From NCBI GenBank assembly GCA_019358975.1, contig JAHHIL010000022.1, forward strand, positions 1-64,000: a DNA stretch of 64,000 nt. The letters run 5' to 3'. A program made the position numbers and the translations under genes. The notes below the pieces were generated by a model, which ran no database searches, was not told the origin of the DNA, and saw only the letters and a program-made list of their open reading frames with translations. Every line of letters begins with the position of its first letter. The first letter of the stretch is position 1. This document shows positions 53,664 to 62,167 of the stretch, piece by piece. The DNA is from Trichocoleus desertorum ATA4-8-CV12 (GTDB taxonomy: Bacteria; Cyanobacteriota; Cyanobacteriia; FACHB-46).

Positions 53664-53723
53664 GGGGTTAAACTCTGAATCCATCTACGGCCCATCTACG
53701 CTTAGTACCGGACGACTGTTGTT

Positions 53724-55934
53724 ATGACTGATCCCACTAAAACTCTCTGTCCTTACTGCGGTGTCGGGTGTGGCTTAGAAGTATTGCCACCCGCACAGGC
53801 TGGTAAGCCCACTCATAGAGATAGTGAAGGTAAACCTTCCTGGCAGGTGCGGGGCGATCGCGCCCATCCTTCGAGCCAAGGGATGGTTTGCGTCAAGGGA
53901 GCCACGATCGCAGAATCGTTGAATAAAGACCGCTTGCTCCACCCGATGATCCGCGACAACCTGAATCAGCCGTTTCGTCGCATCACCTGGGAAGAAGCCT
54001 ATGATGCCATCGTGAACCGAATTCAAGCTGTTCGGTTTACTCAAGGCCCAGAAGCAATCTGTATGTATGGTTCTGGGCAGTTTCAAACTGAGGACTACTA
54101 CACAGCCCAAAAGCTGCTCAAGGGTTGTCTGGGCACAAACAATTTTGATGCCAACTCGCGCTTGTGCATGTCTTCAGCCGTGTCTGGTTACATTCAAAGC
54201 TTTGGAGCTGACGGTCCTCCTTGTTGTTATGACGATCTAGAGCTGACTGATTGTGCGTTTCTGATTGGCACCAACACCGCCGAATGCCATCCGATCATCT
54301 TTAATCGCCTGCGGAAATACCATAAGCAAAACCGCCACGTCAAAATGATTGTGGTTGATCCGCGCGAAACAGCAACGGCTCAGGCTGCTGATCTGCATTT
54401 GGCCATTCGCCCTGGCACTGATATTGATTTGCTCAATGGCATGGCTCATCTGCTGATGCGGTGGGGCTACTTTGATGTCAGCTTTATTGATGAATGCACC
54501 GCCAATTTCCCCGCTTTTGCTCAAGTGATTCAAGACTACACGCCTGAAATGACAGCGCGGCGTTGTGGTATTGCGGTGGAAGATTTAGAAACTGCGGCTC
54601 GTTATTGGGGGGAATCTCAGCGAGTGCTTTCCCTGTGGTCGATGGGAGTCAACCAATCTAGCGAAGGTACTGCTAAAGTCCGGACGATCATTAACCTACA
54701 CCTGATGACTGGGCAAATCGGTAAACCTGGAGCAGGGCCATTCTCTCTGACGGGACAGCCGAATGCAATGGGGGGGCGAGAGGCAGGTGGATTAGCTCAC
54801 TTGTTACCTGGCTATCGCGTGGTGCAAAATCCCCAACACCGGACAGAACTAGAGCAGTTTTGGGGACTGAAGCCTGGACAGATTTCTGCTCACCCAGGTC
54901 GGACAGCCTGGGAAATGATCACTGGGTTGGAGCAGGGAGATGTTGGGGTGCTGTGGATTGCGGCTACTAATCCGGCGGTGAGTATGCCTGACTTGGAGCG
55001 GACGAAAGCGGCCCTCAAGCGATCGCCCTTCACGATTTACCAAGACGCCTATTACCCTACGGAAACTGCCGAGTATGCCCACTTGCTATTGCCCGCAGCG
55101 CAATGGGGCGAAAAAACAGGTGTGATGACCAACTCAGAGCGGCGAGTCACGCTTTGTCAGGCATTTCGCGATCGCCCTGGTGAAGCTAAAGCGGATTGGG
55201 AGATCTTTGCGGAAGTGGGGCGGCGTTTAGGCTTTTCTCAGTACTTTACCTTTACGACGGCTGCCGAAGTCTACGCTGAATTTGCTCAGATTACTCGCGA
55301 TCGCCCTTGTGAAATGACGGGATTGAGTCATGAGCGATTGCGGGCTCAAGGTCCAACCCATTGGCCTTGTCGAGCTTCGGGTGAGGTTAAACCTGGGGAA
55401 CCTGCGAGGCTCTATCAAGATCTGCGCTTTCATACTCCCGATGGTCGGGCACGGTTTGGTGCTTACCATTCCCGTGGCTTAGCGGAACGTCCTGATCCGG
55501 AATATCCTTTGGTGCTCACGACGGGTCGGCTTTACGGTCACTGGCATACGCAGACGCGAACTGGACGGATTGAGAAGACGCGGCAAATGCACCCGAATCC
55601 TTTTTTGGAAATTCATCCTCGTGATGCGGCGGCGCTGGAGTTGCAGGACAAAGATTGGGTAGAAGTGCGATCGCGGCGAGGGTTGGCGCGGTTTCCGGTG
55701 ACGGTGACGAAGGCGATCGCGCCTGGGACTGTGTTTGTGCCGATGCACTGGGGCTTTTTGTGGGCAGACCAAGCGGAGGCAAATGCCTTGACGCATCCAG
55801 AATGTTGCCCCGATTCTAAGCAGCCAGAGTTGAAAGCTTGTGCGGTGCAGCTAATTCCGATGAAGGCTGGAGCTAGTAATCTGGAGAGTTTGCATTCATC
55901 AGCCCGATCGAGTATCCTCGCACCATCTTCTTAG
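53724..55934 (+). CDS. narB: Ferredoxin-nitrate reductase
   Basis: 736 aa molybdoenzyme reducing nitrate to nitrite. The N-terminal [4Fe-4S] site is CPYCGVGCG plus VCVKG. Other motifs are the molybdopterin region ([11 protein letters not shown]-like as [14 protein letters not shown]), [29 protein letters not shown], and C-terminal molydop-binding [18 protein letters not shown] and FVPMHWG. The length is usual. It takes electrons from ferredoxin, needs bis-MGD (mobA) and NarM. Confidence 0.97.
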   Translation: MTDPTKTLCPYCGVGCGLEVLPPAQAGKPTHRDSEGKPSWQVRGDRAHPSSQGMVCVKGATIAESLNKDRLLHPMIRDNLNQPFRRITWEEAYDAIVNRIQAVRFTQGPEAICMYGSGQFQTEDYYTAQKLLKGCLGTNNFDANSRLCMSSAVSGYIQSFGADGPPCCYDDLELTDCAFLIGTNTAECHPIIFNRLRKYHKQNRHVKMIVVDPRETATAQAADLHLAIRPGTDIDLLNGMAHLLMRWGYFDVSFIDECTANFPAFAQVIQDYTPEMTARRCGIAVEDLETAARYWGESQRVLSLWSMGVNQSSEGTAKVRTIINLHLMTGQIGKPGAGPFSLTGQPNAMGGREAGGLAHLLPGYRVVQNPQHRTELEQFWGLKPGQISAHPGRTAWEMITGLEQGDVGVLWIAATNPAVSMPDLERTKAALKRSPFTIYQDAYYPTETAEYAHLLLPAAQWGEKTGVMTNSERRVTLCQAFRDRPGEAKADWEIFAEVGRRLGFSQYFTFTTAAEVYAEFAQITRDRPCEMTGLSHERLRAQGPTHWPCRASGEVKPGEPARLYQDLRFHTPDGRARFGAYHSRGLAERPDPEYPLVLTTGRLYGHWHTQTRTGRIEKTRQMHPNPFLEIHPRDAAALELQDKDWVEVRSRRGLARFPVTVTKAIAPGTVFVPMHWGFLWADQAEANALTHPECCPDSKQPELKACAVQLIPMKAGASNLESLHSSARSSILAPSS

Positions 55935-55952
55935 CTGTTCTAGTTGCATCAG

Positions 55953-56417
55953 ATGCGATCGCTAAAAAAAGTTACCCGACAGTGTACTGAAGCAGGCAGT
56001 AATGAAAACTTTCTCAAGTTTCTTGCCAATGTAGAAGCTTTGGTAGCTAGAGCGTTGTCGATTGCTATGGTTCTGGTCTTGGCCGTAGCAGTGTTTGACT
56101 TGTGCAAGTTTCTGGTTTTGCAAATTTTCTCGGCTCCGTTTGGAAGCTTCGGCATTACTCTGATCGAGATTTTTGGCTTGTTTCTCAATGTCTTGATTGC
56201 GCTGGAAATTCTGGAAAATATTTCTGCTTATCTTCGGCAGCATGTGGTGCAGGTGGAGTTGGTGGTGGTAACTTCGCTGATTGCGGTAGCGCGGAAGATT
56301 ATTATTCTCGATTTTGAGAAAACGACTGGGGTGGAGTTGATTGGTCTGGCGATCGCGATCTTTTCGCTTTCGATTAGTTATTGGGTGATTCGTCATGTGA
56401 ATGCGAAGGCTCACTAA
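55953..56417 (+). CDS. PsiE-family membrane protein
   Basis: 154 aa. It has four predicted membrane helices (ALSIAMVLVLAVAVFDLCKF, LIEIFGLFLNVLIALEIL, VELVVVTSLIAVARKIII, IGLAIAIFSLSISYWVI). The sequence ENISAYLRQHVVQVELV, then IAVARKIIILDF, is the family signature of phosphate-starvation-inducible E proteins. ATG 55953 is chosen over the in-frame TTG 9 bp upstream. It starts 18 bp after narB and is probably co-transcribed. Its link to nitrate use is unknown. Confidence 0.85.
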   Translation: MRSLKKVTRQCTEAGSNENFLKFLANVEALVARALSIAMVLVLAVAVFDLCKFLVLQIFSAPFGSFGITLIEIFGLFLNVLIALEILENISAYLRQHVVQVELVVVTSLIAVARKIIILDFEKTTGVELIGLAIAIFSLSISYWVIRHVNAKAH

Positions 56418-56426
56418 ATCCGATCC

Positions 56427-56485
56427 TTGGGGGCACTCGCCCCCAAACCCCCGCTGAGGGACGGTTGCGTCCCCCAGACCCCCTC
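56427..56485. repeat. Dispersed GC-rich palindromic repeat (REP-like)
   Basis: Two adjacent hairpins: TTGGGGGC (56427-56434) with GCCCCCAA (56439-56446), and GGGACG (56458-56463) with CGTCCC (56468-56473), each around a 4-nt loop. CCCCCTC follows. It resembles a repeat type scattered in cyanobacterial genomes. No T-run, but it may weaken transcription between psiE and narM. Confidence 0.6.
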
Positions 56486-56560
56486 CAAACGAACGTAATT
56501 GTAAGCGTTTCGATTCTTTTTCTAGATCCCAACTTTTTTCTTCCAAACTTCTGTCTCCTT

Positions 56561-56680
56561 TTTCATCCTTCATCCCTCATCCCTCATCCTTCCTCCTTTC
56601 CTACCCCCTCCCTCCTCCCTCCTCACCTTTTCATCCTTCATCCCTCATCCTTCCTCCTTCATCCTTCATCCCTCCCCCTC
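56561..56680 (+). repeat. TCATCC-type heptamer tract before narM
   Basis: About 120 bp of TCATCCT/TCATCCC units with TCCTCC variants, the same family as before nrtC and nrtD. It ends 4 bp before the narM ATG. It is almost free of purines. Confidence 0.72.
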
Positions 56681-56683
56681 TCT

Positions 56684-57145
56684 ATGTCTCACTTTTTCCA
56701 GTTCGAAGCTGATTTTGTCGAGTCTCTCCGTTGTATCCCAATGCAGGTACGGTACAAGCTAGATGCTTGTGGCGTTAAGTTGAAGTTGCAACACTGGCAT
56801 CAGTTTATGCAGGGGGAACGGCAGTCTTTGGTGGATCTTCCTTGTGGGACGGAGGGGGAGGCTGCGAGTTACCGGGAGCATTTGCAGCAGATGGTTGTAG
56901 AACATATGGGGCAGGCTGCGAGTGCTCTTCCAGTGGAGGCTTGCCCTGCTTGGATGGATGAAACTGTGATTCCGTTGAGTGTGCAGGAGAAGGCAACGGA
57001 GACTGGTGTTGGGTTGACGCTGGAGCAGTGGCGATCGCTTTCGCCGCTCCAACGGTTTGTGTTGATCAAGCTCAGTCGATCGGGTCACGAAAACAGCAAT
57101 TTTTTGCCAGCGATGCAGGAATTCCAATTGGTTTCAGCAGATTGA
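56684..57145 (+). CDS. narM: Nitrate reductase-associated protein NarM
   Basis: 153 aa from ATG 56684. It has FQFEADFVESLRCIPMQVRY, KLDACGVKLKLQHW, DLPCGTEGE, LTLEQWRSLSPLQRF and IKLSRSGHENSNFLPA, the Nitr_red_assoc signature. NarM is required for nitrate reductase activity in cyanobacteria. The longer open frame upstream (from 56381) runs through psiE and the repeats and is not real. It follows narB and psiE on the same strand. Confidence 0.94.
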   Translation: MSHFFQFEADFVESLRCIPMQVRYKLDACGVKLKLQHWHQFMQGERQSLVDLPCGTEGEAASYREHLQQMVVEHMGQAASALPVEACPAWMDETVIPLSVQEKATETGVGLTLEQWRSLSPLQRFVLIKLSRSGHENSNFLPAMQEFQLVSAD

Positions 57146-57221
57146 AAAGCTAGTGGAATTACGCAGAGCTAAATCAGCTTTGTAGTTCATAAACTAGAGG
57201 TGCTGGTCATGAGATGCTGCT

Positions 57222-57773
57222 ATGGAATTGCAACAGGTTGGGTTGATCTTCAAGGCTCTGGATTTTGCGGCTCGTAAGCATCGGGACCAGCGGCGCAAGG
57301 ATCTAGAGGCTTCTCCCTATATCAATCACCCGATTAATTTAGTGAATTTATTGTGGAATACGGCAGGTGTGAGCGATCCAGTGGTGATGGCTGCGGCGCT
57401 GCTGCATGACACGGTGGAGGATACTGAAACAACTTTTGCAGAGTTAAAGCAAGAGTTTGGCGCAGAGGTAGAGCAGTTGGTCAGGGAGGTGACTGATGAT
57501 AAGTCTCTGCCTAAGCAAGAGCGGAAACAATGCCAAGTTGAACAGGCGGCACATTTGAGTCAGAGGGCTAAGTTGGTAAAGCTGGCGGATAAGATTTCTA
57601 ATCTGCGCGATATTATGGCCTCACCTCCGGCTGATTGGTCTCACGATCGCAAGCGAGAGTATTTTATTTGGGCTAAGCAGGTGGTGGATCAGCTACGTGG
57701 CGCTAATGCTCAGTTGGAGTCTATCTTTGATGGGGTTTATCAACAAGGCATCGCTCAGTTTAGCGATCGCTAG
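57222..57773 (+). CDS. HD-domain hydrolase, Mesh1/SpoT-like
   Basis: 183 aa. The first half has RKHRDQRRKDLEASPYINHP, the metal-binding AAALLHDTVEDTETTFAEL (HD motif) and REVTDDKSLPK, then KLVKLADKISNLRDIM. This is the small stand-alone ppGpp/HD hydrolase family (Mesh1) type. It has no synthetase, TGS or ACT domain, so it is a short hydrolase only. It may degrade (p)ppGpp or another nucleotide. Not part of a clear operon. Confidence 0.85.
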   Translation: MELQQVGLIFKALDFAARKHRDQRRKDLEASPYINHPINLVNLLWNTAGVSDPVVMAAALLHDTVEDTETTFAELKQEFGAEVEQLVREVTDDKSLPKQERKQCQVEQAAHLSQRAKLVKLADKISNLRDIMASPPADWSHDRKREYFIWAKQVVDQLRGANAQLESIFDGVYQQGIAQFSDR

Positions 57774-57910
57774 TGAGTCTTTCTTTCTCAGGAAAAACTA
57801 ATATTTGGCTTAGAGCAACATCATTTTTTTGGTTTTTACTCTTATTGAGTTGTTAAGTTGGAAAGTAGTGTTGAGCGCATAAGATTGAATCTCTTTCGAG
57901 CCTGGGCTGA

Positions 57911-59392
57911 ATGAATTTCATTAGTGATTTGCTCAGGAAAATTACTAAAACTAAAGAGCGGATCGATCCATTTTCGCTACAGTTTCGTTTAACTGTCGGT
58001 ATTATTGGGGCGTCAGTTTTAGGCTTTGGTGGGGTGGCGATTTGGACGACTTGGACGACCTACCAAATCCTGATTGATTCTCACAAGCAAAGTATTGTCT
58101 ACCTCACCGATCGCTTACCGCGTGATGTGGAGCTGTATAGCGAAATGATTCCGGTAGAGATTGGGTTGCGGAGGGCGATCAACAATGTCACTAATCCGAA
58201 TCTCTTGATTTGGGCCAGGGCACCGGATGGGAGTGTTTTAGCTCAAGCTGAAACGTTGAAGACGGAACGGGCGAGCCAAATCGTGGCGGCGGTTGATGAT
58301 TTGCCTTGGTTGCCTACCAAGCCTCAGAGTTCTTGGATTAATGGTTCGTATTTGTTGATTAGTAGTGAGCCGCTAGCCGTTAAAGGCACTCGGATTGGCA
58401 AGCTCTATATTGCTCAAGATATTACTCGCGACCACAGTCGGTTTTTGGGTTTAATTCGGAGTTTGACTCTGGTCAATTTGTTGGCAATTCTGGCGCTGGC
58501 TGTGGCGATCGCTTCCTATATCCGGCGATCGCTCCAACCCTTGCGCGAGATGAGTCAGATGACTCAAGTGATTTCGGTGGATGACCTGGGGAAAGCCCAA
58601 TTGCAACTAGATAGTGCCCCCAGCGAAGTCACGGATTTGGCGCAAACTTTCAATATGATGCTGTCTCGTCTGTCTGACTCTTGGACCCAACAGCGAGAGT
58701 TTGTCAGCAATGTTTCTCACGAATTACGGACGCCGCTGACGATTGTGCATGGTTATCTCCAAAGCATGCAGCGCCGCAGCCAAAATTTAACGGAAGCCCA
58801 ACAGGAAGCCCTCGATATTGCTGCCGTTGAAACCGATCGCATTATCCGGTTGCTGCAAGATCTTCTAGATTTAGCCAGGGCCGACAGCGGTTATTTGCAC
58901 CTTTCTTGGGAGCCGATTGACTTAGCTGGGCTGTTGCGTGAGGTGGCTAGCATGGCAGAGCAATTTGGCAATCATACAATTCAAGTTGAAATTGAAAGTC
59001 TTGAGAGAAACGGTGCTGGGACCGAGCCGATTTACGTCAAGGCCGATCGCAGCCGCTTGAGACAGGTGCTGATCAATCTGATTGATAATGCGGTTAAATA
59101 TTCTGAACCTATTGCACCCATTACTTTACGCCTACATCAGTTTGATGAGTTCGTCAGCCTCCAAGTGAGCGATCGCGGTTGTGGGATTGATCTCCCCCAC
59201 CAAACCCGTATCTTTGAGCGCTTCTATCGGGTCGATGAAGCTCGTTCTCGTTCTACCGGAGGCAGTGGTTTGGGTCTGTCAATTGTGAAAACCTTAGTTG
59301 AAGGTATGGGAGGCAGCATTACGGTACGCTCCAAACTGGGAGAAGGCAGCGTCTTCACTGTCACCTTACCTACCCCATCTTTAAAGCTATGA
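57911..59392 (+). CDS. Membrane sensor histidine kinase
   Basis: 493 aa. Transmembrane helix at about 28-52, a periplasmic domain of about 140 residues, second helix near 185-205, then HAMP (IRRSLQPLREMSQMTQVISV). HisKA has the phospho-His in VSNVSHELRTPLTIVHGY. HATPase_c has N box LRQVLINLIDNAVKYSE, G1 VSDRGCGID, F box FERFYRVDEARSR and G2 GGSGLGLSIVK. It overlaps the response regulator by 4 bp (ATGA). The periplasmic domain does not reveal the signal. Confidence 0.95.
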   Translation: MNFISDLLRKITKTKERIDPFSLQFRLTVGIIGASVLGFGGVAIWTTWTTYQILIDSHKQSIVYLTDRLPRDVELYSEMIPVEIGLRRAINNVTNPNLLIWARAPDGSVLAQAETLKTERASQIVAAVDDLPWLPTKPQSSWINGSYLLISSEPLAVKGTRIGKLYIAQDITRDHSRFLGLIRSLTLVNLLAILALAVAIASYIRRSLQPLREMSQMTQVISVDDLGKAQLQLDSAPSEVTDLAQTFNMMLSRLSDSWTQQREFVSNVSHELRTPLTIVHGYLQSMQRRSQNLTEAQQEALDIAAVETDRIIRLLQDLLDLARADSGYLHLSWEPIDLAGLLREVASMAEQFGNHTIQVEIESLERNGAGTEPIYVKADRSRLRQVLINLIDNAVKYSEPIAPITLRLHQFDEFVSLQVSDRGCGIDLPHQTRIFERFYRVDEARSRSTGGSGLGLSIVKTLVEGMGGSITVRSKLGEGSVFTVTLPTPSLKL

Positions 59393-60072
59393 CCGCTCCT
59401 TCCGCCCACATCTTAGTCATTGAGGATGAAGTGAAGCTAGCCCGCTTTATTGAGCTAGAGCTGAGCTATGAAGGCTATCAGGTCACTCTGGCCCACGATG
59501 GCTTCACGGGGTTGACCACCGCTCGCGATGCCAAACCAGATTTAATTATTCTCGATTGGATGCTACCAGGGTTGTCTGGCTTGGAAGTGTGCCGTCGCCT
59601 CCGCACCACAGGCGATAAAGTTCCGGTTGTGTTACTCACCGCTAAAGATGAAGTGAGCGATCGCGTCGCAGGGTTGGATGCAGGTGCGGATGACTATGTG
59701 GTCAAACCGTTCAGTATTGAAGAATTACTAGCGCGAGTTCGGGCGCATCTCCGGCGAGTGCAGGAAACTGATCCAGATGTTTTACAGTTTGAGGATCTGA
59801 TTCTAAATCGCCAAACTCGTGAGGTCTTCCGAGGCGATCGCGCCATTGAACTCACTGCTAAAGAGTTTGATCTGTTAGATTTTCTCATGGCTCACCCCCG
59901 CCAAGTGATTAGCCGCGATCGCATTTTGGAGCAGGTTTGGGGTTATGACTTTATGGGCGACTCCAACATCATTGAAGTCTATATCCGCTATCTCCGTCTT
60001 AAACTCGAAGCTAACCAAGAAAAACGCCTGATTCAAACCGTACGTGGGGTGGGCTATGTGTTAAGGGACTAA
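59389..60072 (+). CDS. OmpR/PhoB-family response regulator
   Basis: 227 aa. Receiver: acidic pair IEDEVK (EDE), phospho-Asp in LIILDWMLPGLSG, Thr in VVLLTAKDE and Lys in DYVVKPFS. DNA-binding winged helix: ELTAKEFDLLDFLMAHPRQV, then SRDRILEQVWGYDF and SNIIEVYIRYLRLKLE. It is the cognate regulator of the preceding kinase (4-bp overlap). Target genes unknown. Confidence 0.95.
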   Translation: MTAPSAHILVIEDEVKLARFIELELSYEGYQVTLAHDGFTGLTTARDAKPDLIILDWMLPGLSGLEVCRRLRTTGDKVPVVLLTAKDEVSDRVAGLDAGADDYVVKPFSIEELLARVRAHLRRVQETDPDVLQFEDLILNRQTREVFRGDRAIELTAKEFDLLDFLMAHPRQVISRDRILEQVWGYDFMGDSNIIEVYIRYLRLKLEANQEKRLIQTVRGVGYVLRD

Positions 60073-60131
60073 GTAGATTTGCCCAACTGAAATGCTAGGC
60101 TGAGTCCAGTGAAGTCAGCTATTCTGAAGCC

Positions 60132-60968
60132 ATGCATAGACTCCTGACTGGGCCGCTAAGCGTTGATTCTCTAACGATTGCGATCGCTGGACTCCCTCCG
60201 GCTTTGCACAATACGAAGCTCGTGCAGTTTTCTGATTTTCACTACGATGGTCTGCGGCTCTCAGACAATTTACTAACCCAGGCGATCGCTGCCAGTAATG
60301 CACTAGAGCCAGATCTGGTTTTGCTCACCGGAGACTATGTGACTGATGAGCCAGAACCAATTCATGATTTGGTACGCCATCTGAAGCATTTACGCAGTCG
60401 GGCTGGAATTTTGGCAGTCTTGGGCAACCACGACCTTCAAGAGCAGCATTCTCAGGCGGAAGTTACTGCGGCTTTGACTAGCATTGGCGTTCAGGTTTTG
60501 TGGAACGAAGTGGCTTATCCGTTAGGAGCTGATTTACCCTTTGTTGGTCTAGCAGATTTCTGGTCAGGGAAGTTTGCTCCCACTCCAGTGATGACGGAGC
60601 TAGATCCCGCGCTGCCCCGCATTGTGCTCTCTCACAATCCTGACACGGCCCAAATCTTAAAAAAATGGCGAGTAGATTTGCAGCTTTCCGGTCATACCCA
60701 CGGCGGGCAAGTGGTCATCCCTGGTCTCGGCACGATTTCTAAACTGTACGAAGATATTTTCTACAGCATCCCTAAAACCATTCGTAGCTCGATCCCGTCT
60801 ATGAAGAAACATAGCCACCGGGTTGTACAGCACTGGGAATGGGCTAGCGGTTTACATCAAGTCGGAGACAATCTACTTTACGTCAACCGGGGGCTCGGCA
60901 CTTATCTCCCTGGTCGCCTTTTCTGCCCCCCTGAAGTGACCGCTATTACCCTGATTGCTCAGGACTAA
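60132..60968 (+). CDS. Metallophosphoesterase (YkuE-like)
   Basis: 278 aa. Metal ligands are in LVQFSDFHYDG (Asp and His), LLTGDYVTDE, LGNHD, VLSHNPDTA and LSGHTHGGQV. The family includes phosphodiesterases on UDP-sugar or lipid substrates (YkuE/PhoD-like calcineurin fold). It has no clear signal peptide, so cytosolic or weakly membrane associated. It lies 59 bp downstream of the regulator and may share its transcript. Confidence 0.88.
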   Translation: MHRLLTGPLSVDSLTIAIAGLPPALHNTKLVQFSDFHYDGLRLSDNLLTQAIAASNALEPDLVLLTGDYVTDEPEPIHDLVRHLKHLRSRAGILAVLGNHDLQEQHSQAEVTAALTSIGVQVLWNEVAYPLGADLPFVGLADFWSGKFAPTPVMTELDPALPRIVLSHNPDTAQILKKWRVDLQLSGHTHGGQVVIPGLGTISKLYEDIFYSIPKTIRSSIPSMKKHSHRVVQHWEWASGLHQVGDNLLYVNRGLGTYLPGRLFCPPEVTAITLIAQD

Positions 60969-60979
60969 CGAAGATTACC

Positions 60980-61171
60980 ATGCTCTATTGTCCTGGAGTT
61001 GACTGTCCACTGCGGAGTGACTGTTATCGCTTCACGCAACCTGTACCTAATCGCGATCGCTTTGCTGGGGCTAGCGGCAATATTCTTCAGCTTGCTGGGT
61101 CGAGCGAACGGTTACGAGGGCTCCTTGACGAATCACGAACTCACTTAAGCCCACATTCGCAGGACGAGTAG
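60980..61171 (+). pseudogene. Cys-rich small-protein remnant
   Basis: A 63-codon frame whose first about 27 residues (MLYCPGVDCPLRSDCYRFTQ, then PVPNRDRF) match a small cyanobacterial Cys-rich protein with spaced Cys residues. After RDRF the sequence (AGASGNILQLAGS) does not continue the usual PY..C region. The rest overlaps the opposite-strand gene that ends at 61071. It looks like a 5' remnant cut by a rearrangement. Confidence 0.45.
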
Positions 61172-61880
61172 GTTCTAAGCGTTGCCAGTCGGCTGCATTA
61201 CCCCAGTCATAGGTGTATCCCAGTTGAGTCCAGGGGTAAGACTTACCTGTAGTGGGGTAGCGACTGGTGAACTGGGTGCTGAACCACTCCTGATAAGTTG
61301 CTGAGATCGTTTCAAACCCATTCAACGGGAATTCCAGTGTGGCTTCGCGATCACTGATGTCTGGGTCGGGGGTGGGACGGAAGAGATGTTTTGGTTCCAC
61401 CCACAATTCGACGATGTAGCGAGACTGGCTGGCCTCATCTGGAGGCAACCCCAAGAGTTGGTTGAGGCGATAGGGTAGAGAAACTTCTTGAGTCGGACGG
61501 TAGGTTTTGCAGAAATTTTGCAAATCAGGAGCCGCTGTCACCCAAAGGTCGATCGGCAACCGCATCAGACCACCCACTCGACTAGCGTATCCAGAATAAG
61601 TCGTCCACACTGTCACTAAGACGCGACTTCTGTCCCAAACTAAAGCAGGGTTGTACCAAACGATGGGAGTGAGGTTGCGATAGATTTCCCGTGGCTCTGC
61701 TAGCTTGGCATCCTCGATCGCTTCCAAATAGGCTTGCGGTAGCGGTGTTTGACTGGAAGGTTTTCCACTTACCTGAGCTAGAGCGGAAATTCCTAGCAGG
61801 GGTTCTACGAGGCTGATTAGCAGCACAACCCAGGAGAAAATGACAGACTTTTGGCGATCGCGGATTTGATGCATACTCAT
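61071..61880 (-). CDS. Secreted protein of unknown function
   Basis: 269 aa from ATG 61880 (MSMHQIRDRQ); the exact start is uncertain, since ATG 61874 and 61907 are also in frame. The hydrophobic segment SVIFSWVVLLISLVEPLLGI ending ALAQ is a signal peptide. The mature part has PREIYRNLTPIVWYNPALVW, VLVTVWTTYSGY, RYIVELWVEPKHL and WTQLGYTYDWGN, a globular pattern found in uncharacterised cyanobacterial secreted proteins. No enzyme motif is recognised. Confidence 0.65.
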   Translation of the reverse strand: MSMHQIRDRQKSVIFSWVVLLISLVEPLLGISALAQVSGKPSSQTPLPQAYLEAIEDAKLAEPREIYRNLTPIVWYNPALVWDRSRVLVTVWTTYSGYASRVGGLMRLPIDLWVTAAPDLQNFCKTYRPTQEVSLPYRLNQLLGLPPDEASQSRYIVELWVEPKHLFRPTPDPDISDREATLEFPLNGFETISATYQEWFSTQFTSRYPTTGKSYPWTQLGYTYDWGNAADWQRLEPTRPANVGLSEFVIRQGALVTVRSTQQAEEYCR

Positions 61881-61951
61881 GCACCAAAAGTATATGCCTA
61901 GCTGCACCCCTACTGTATTCAGATTAAAAAATTTACAACCGACTCACAAAC

Positions 61952-61979
61952 AAAAAATCCCCAGCCGAAGCCAGGGATT
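61952..61979 (-). terminator. Rho-independent terminator with UUCG tetraloop on the minus strand
   Basis: Read on the minus strand: AATCCCTGGC, loop TTCG, GCTGGGGATT, then a run of T. All ten stem pairs form (two G-U), and the UUCG loop is highly stable. No gene with known function lies upstream of it on the minus strand within 200 bp; the next plus-strand gene (62168) reads the other way. So it may end a short antisense or leader RNA. Confidence 0.7.
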
Positions 61980-62167
61980 GAATTCAGGGTGCATCTACCA
62001 TTCCTTTTTTCTAGGGAAGAAGGGCTGTATCCGGAAGAAATGATTGTGGGAAAGGTGGAATTCTGCTGCTGGTTCAGACGATTGAGCAAGAAACTCAAAA
62101 AGAAGTGGCGAAATAAGATGGTATCAGTGCTCAATCCATCCCTTAGCATCAAGACGGAATTTATCAA

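Noticed and set aside
48878-56680. CRISPR array candidates in the TCATCC tracts
   Set aside because: Repeats are 7 bp with no unique spacers; they are simple tandem repeats.
56381-56683. N-terminal extension of narM
   Set aside because: The frame runs through the psiE end, REP hairpins and heptamer repeats; the NarM family starts at ATG 56684.
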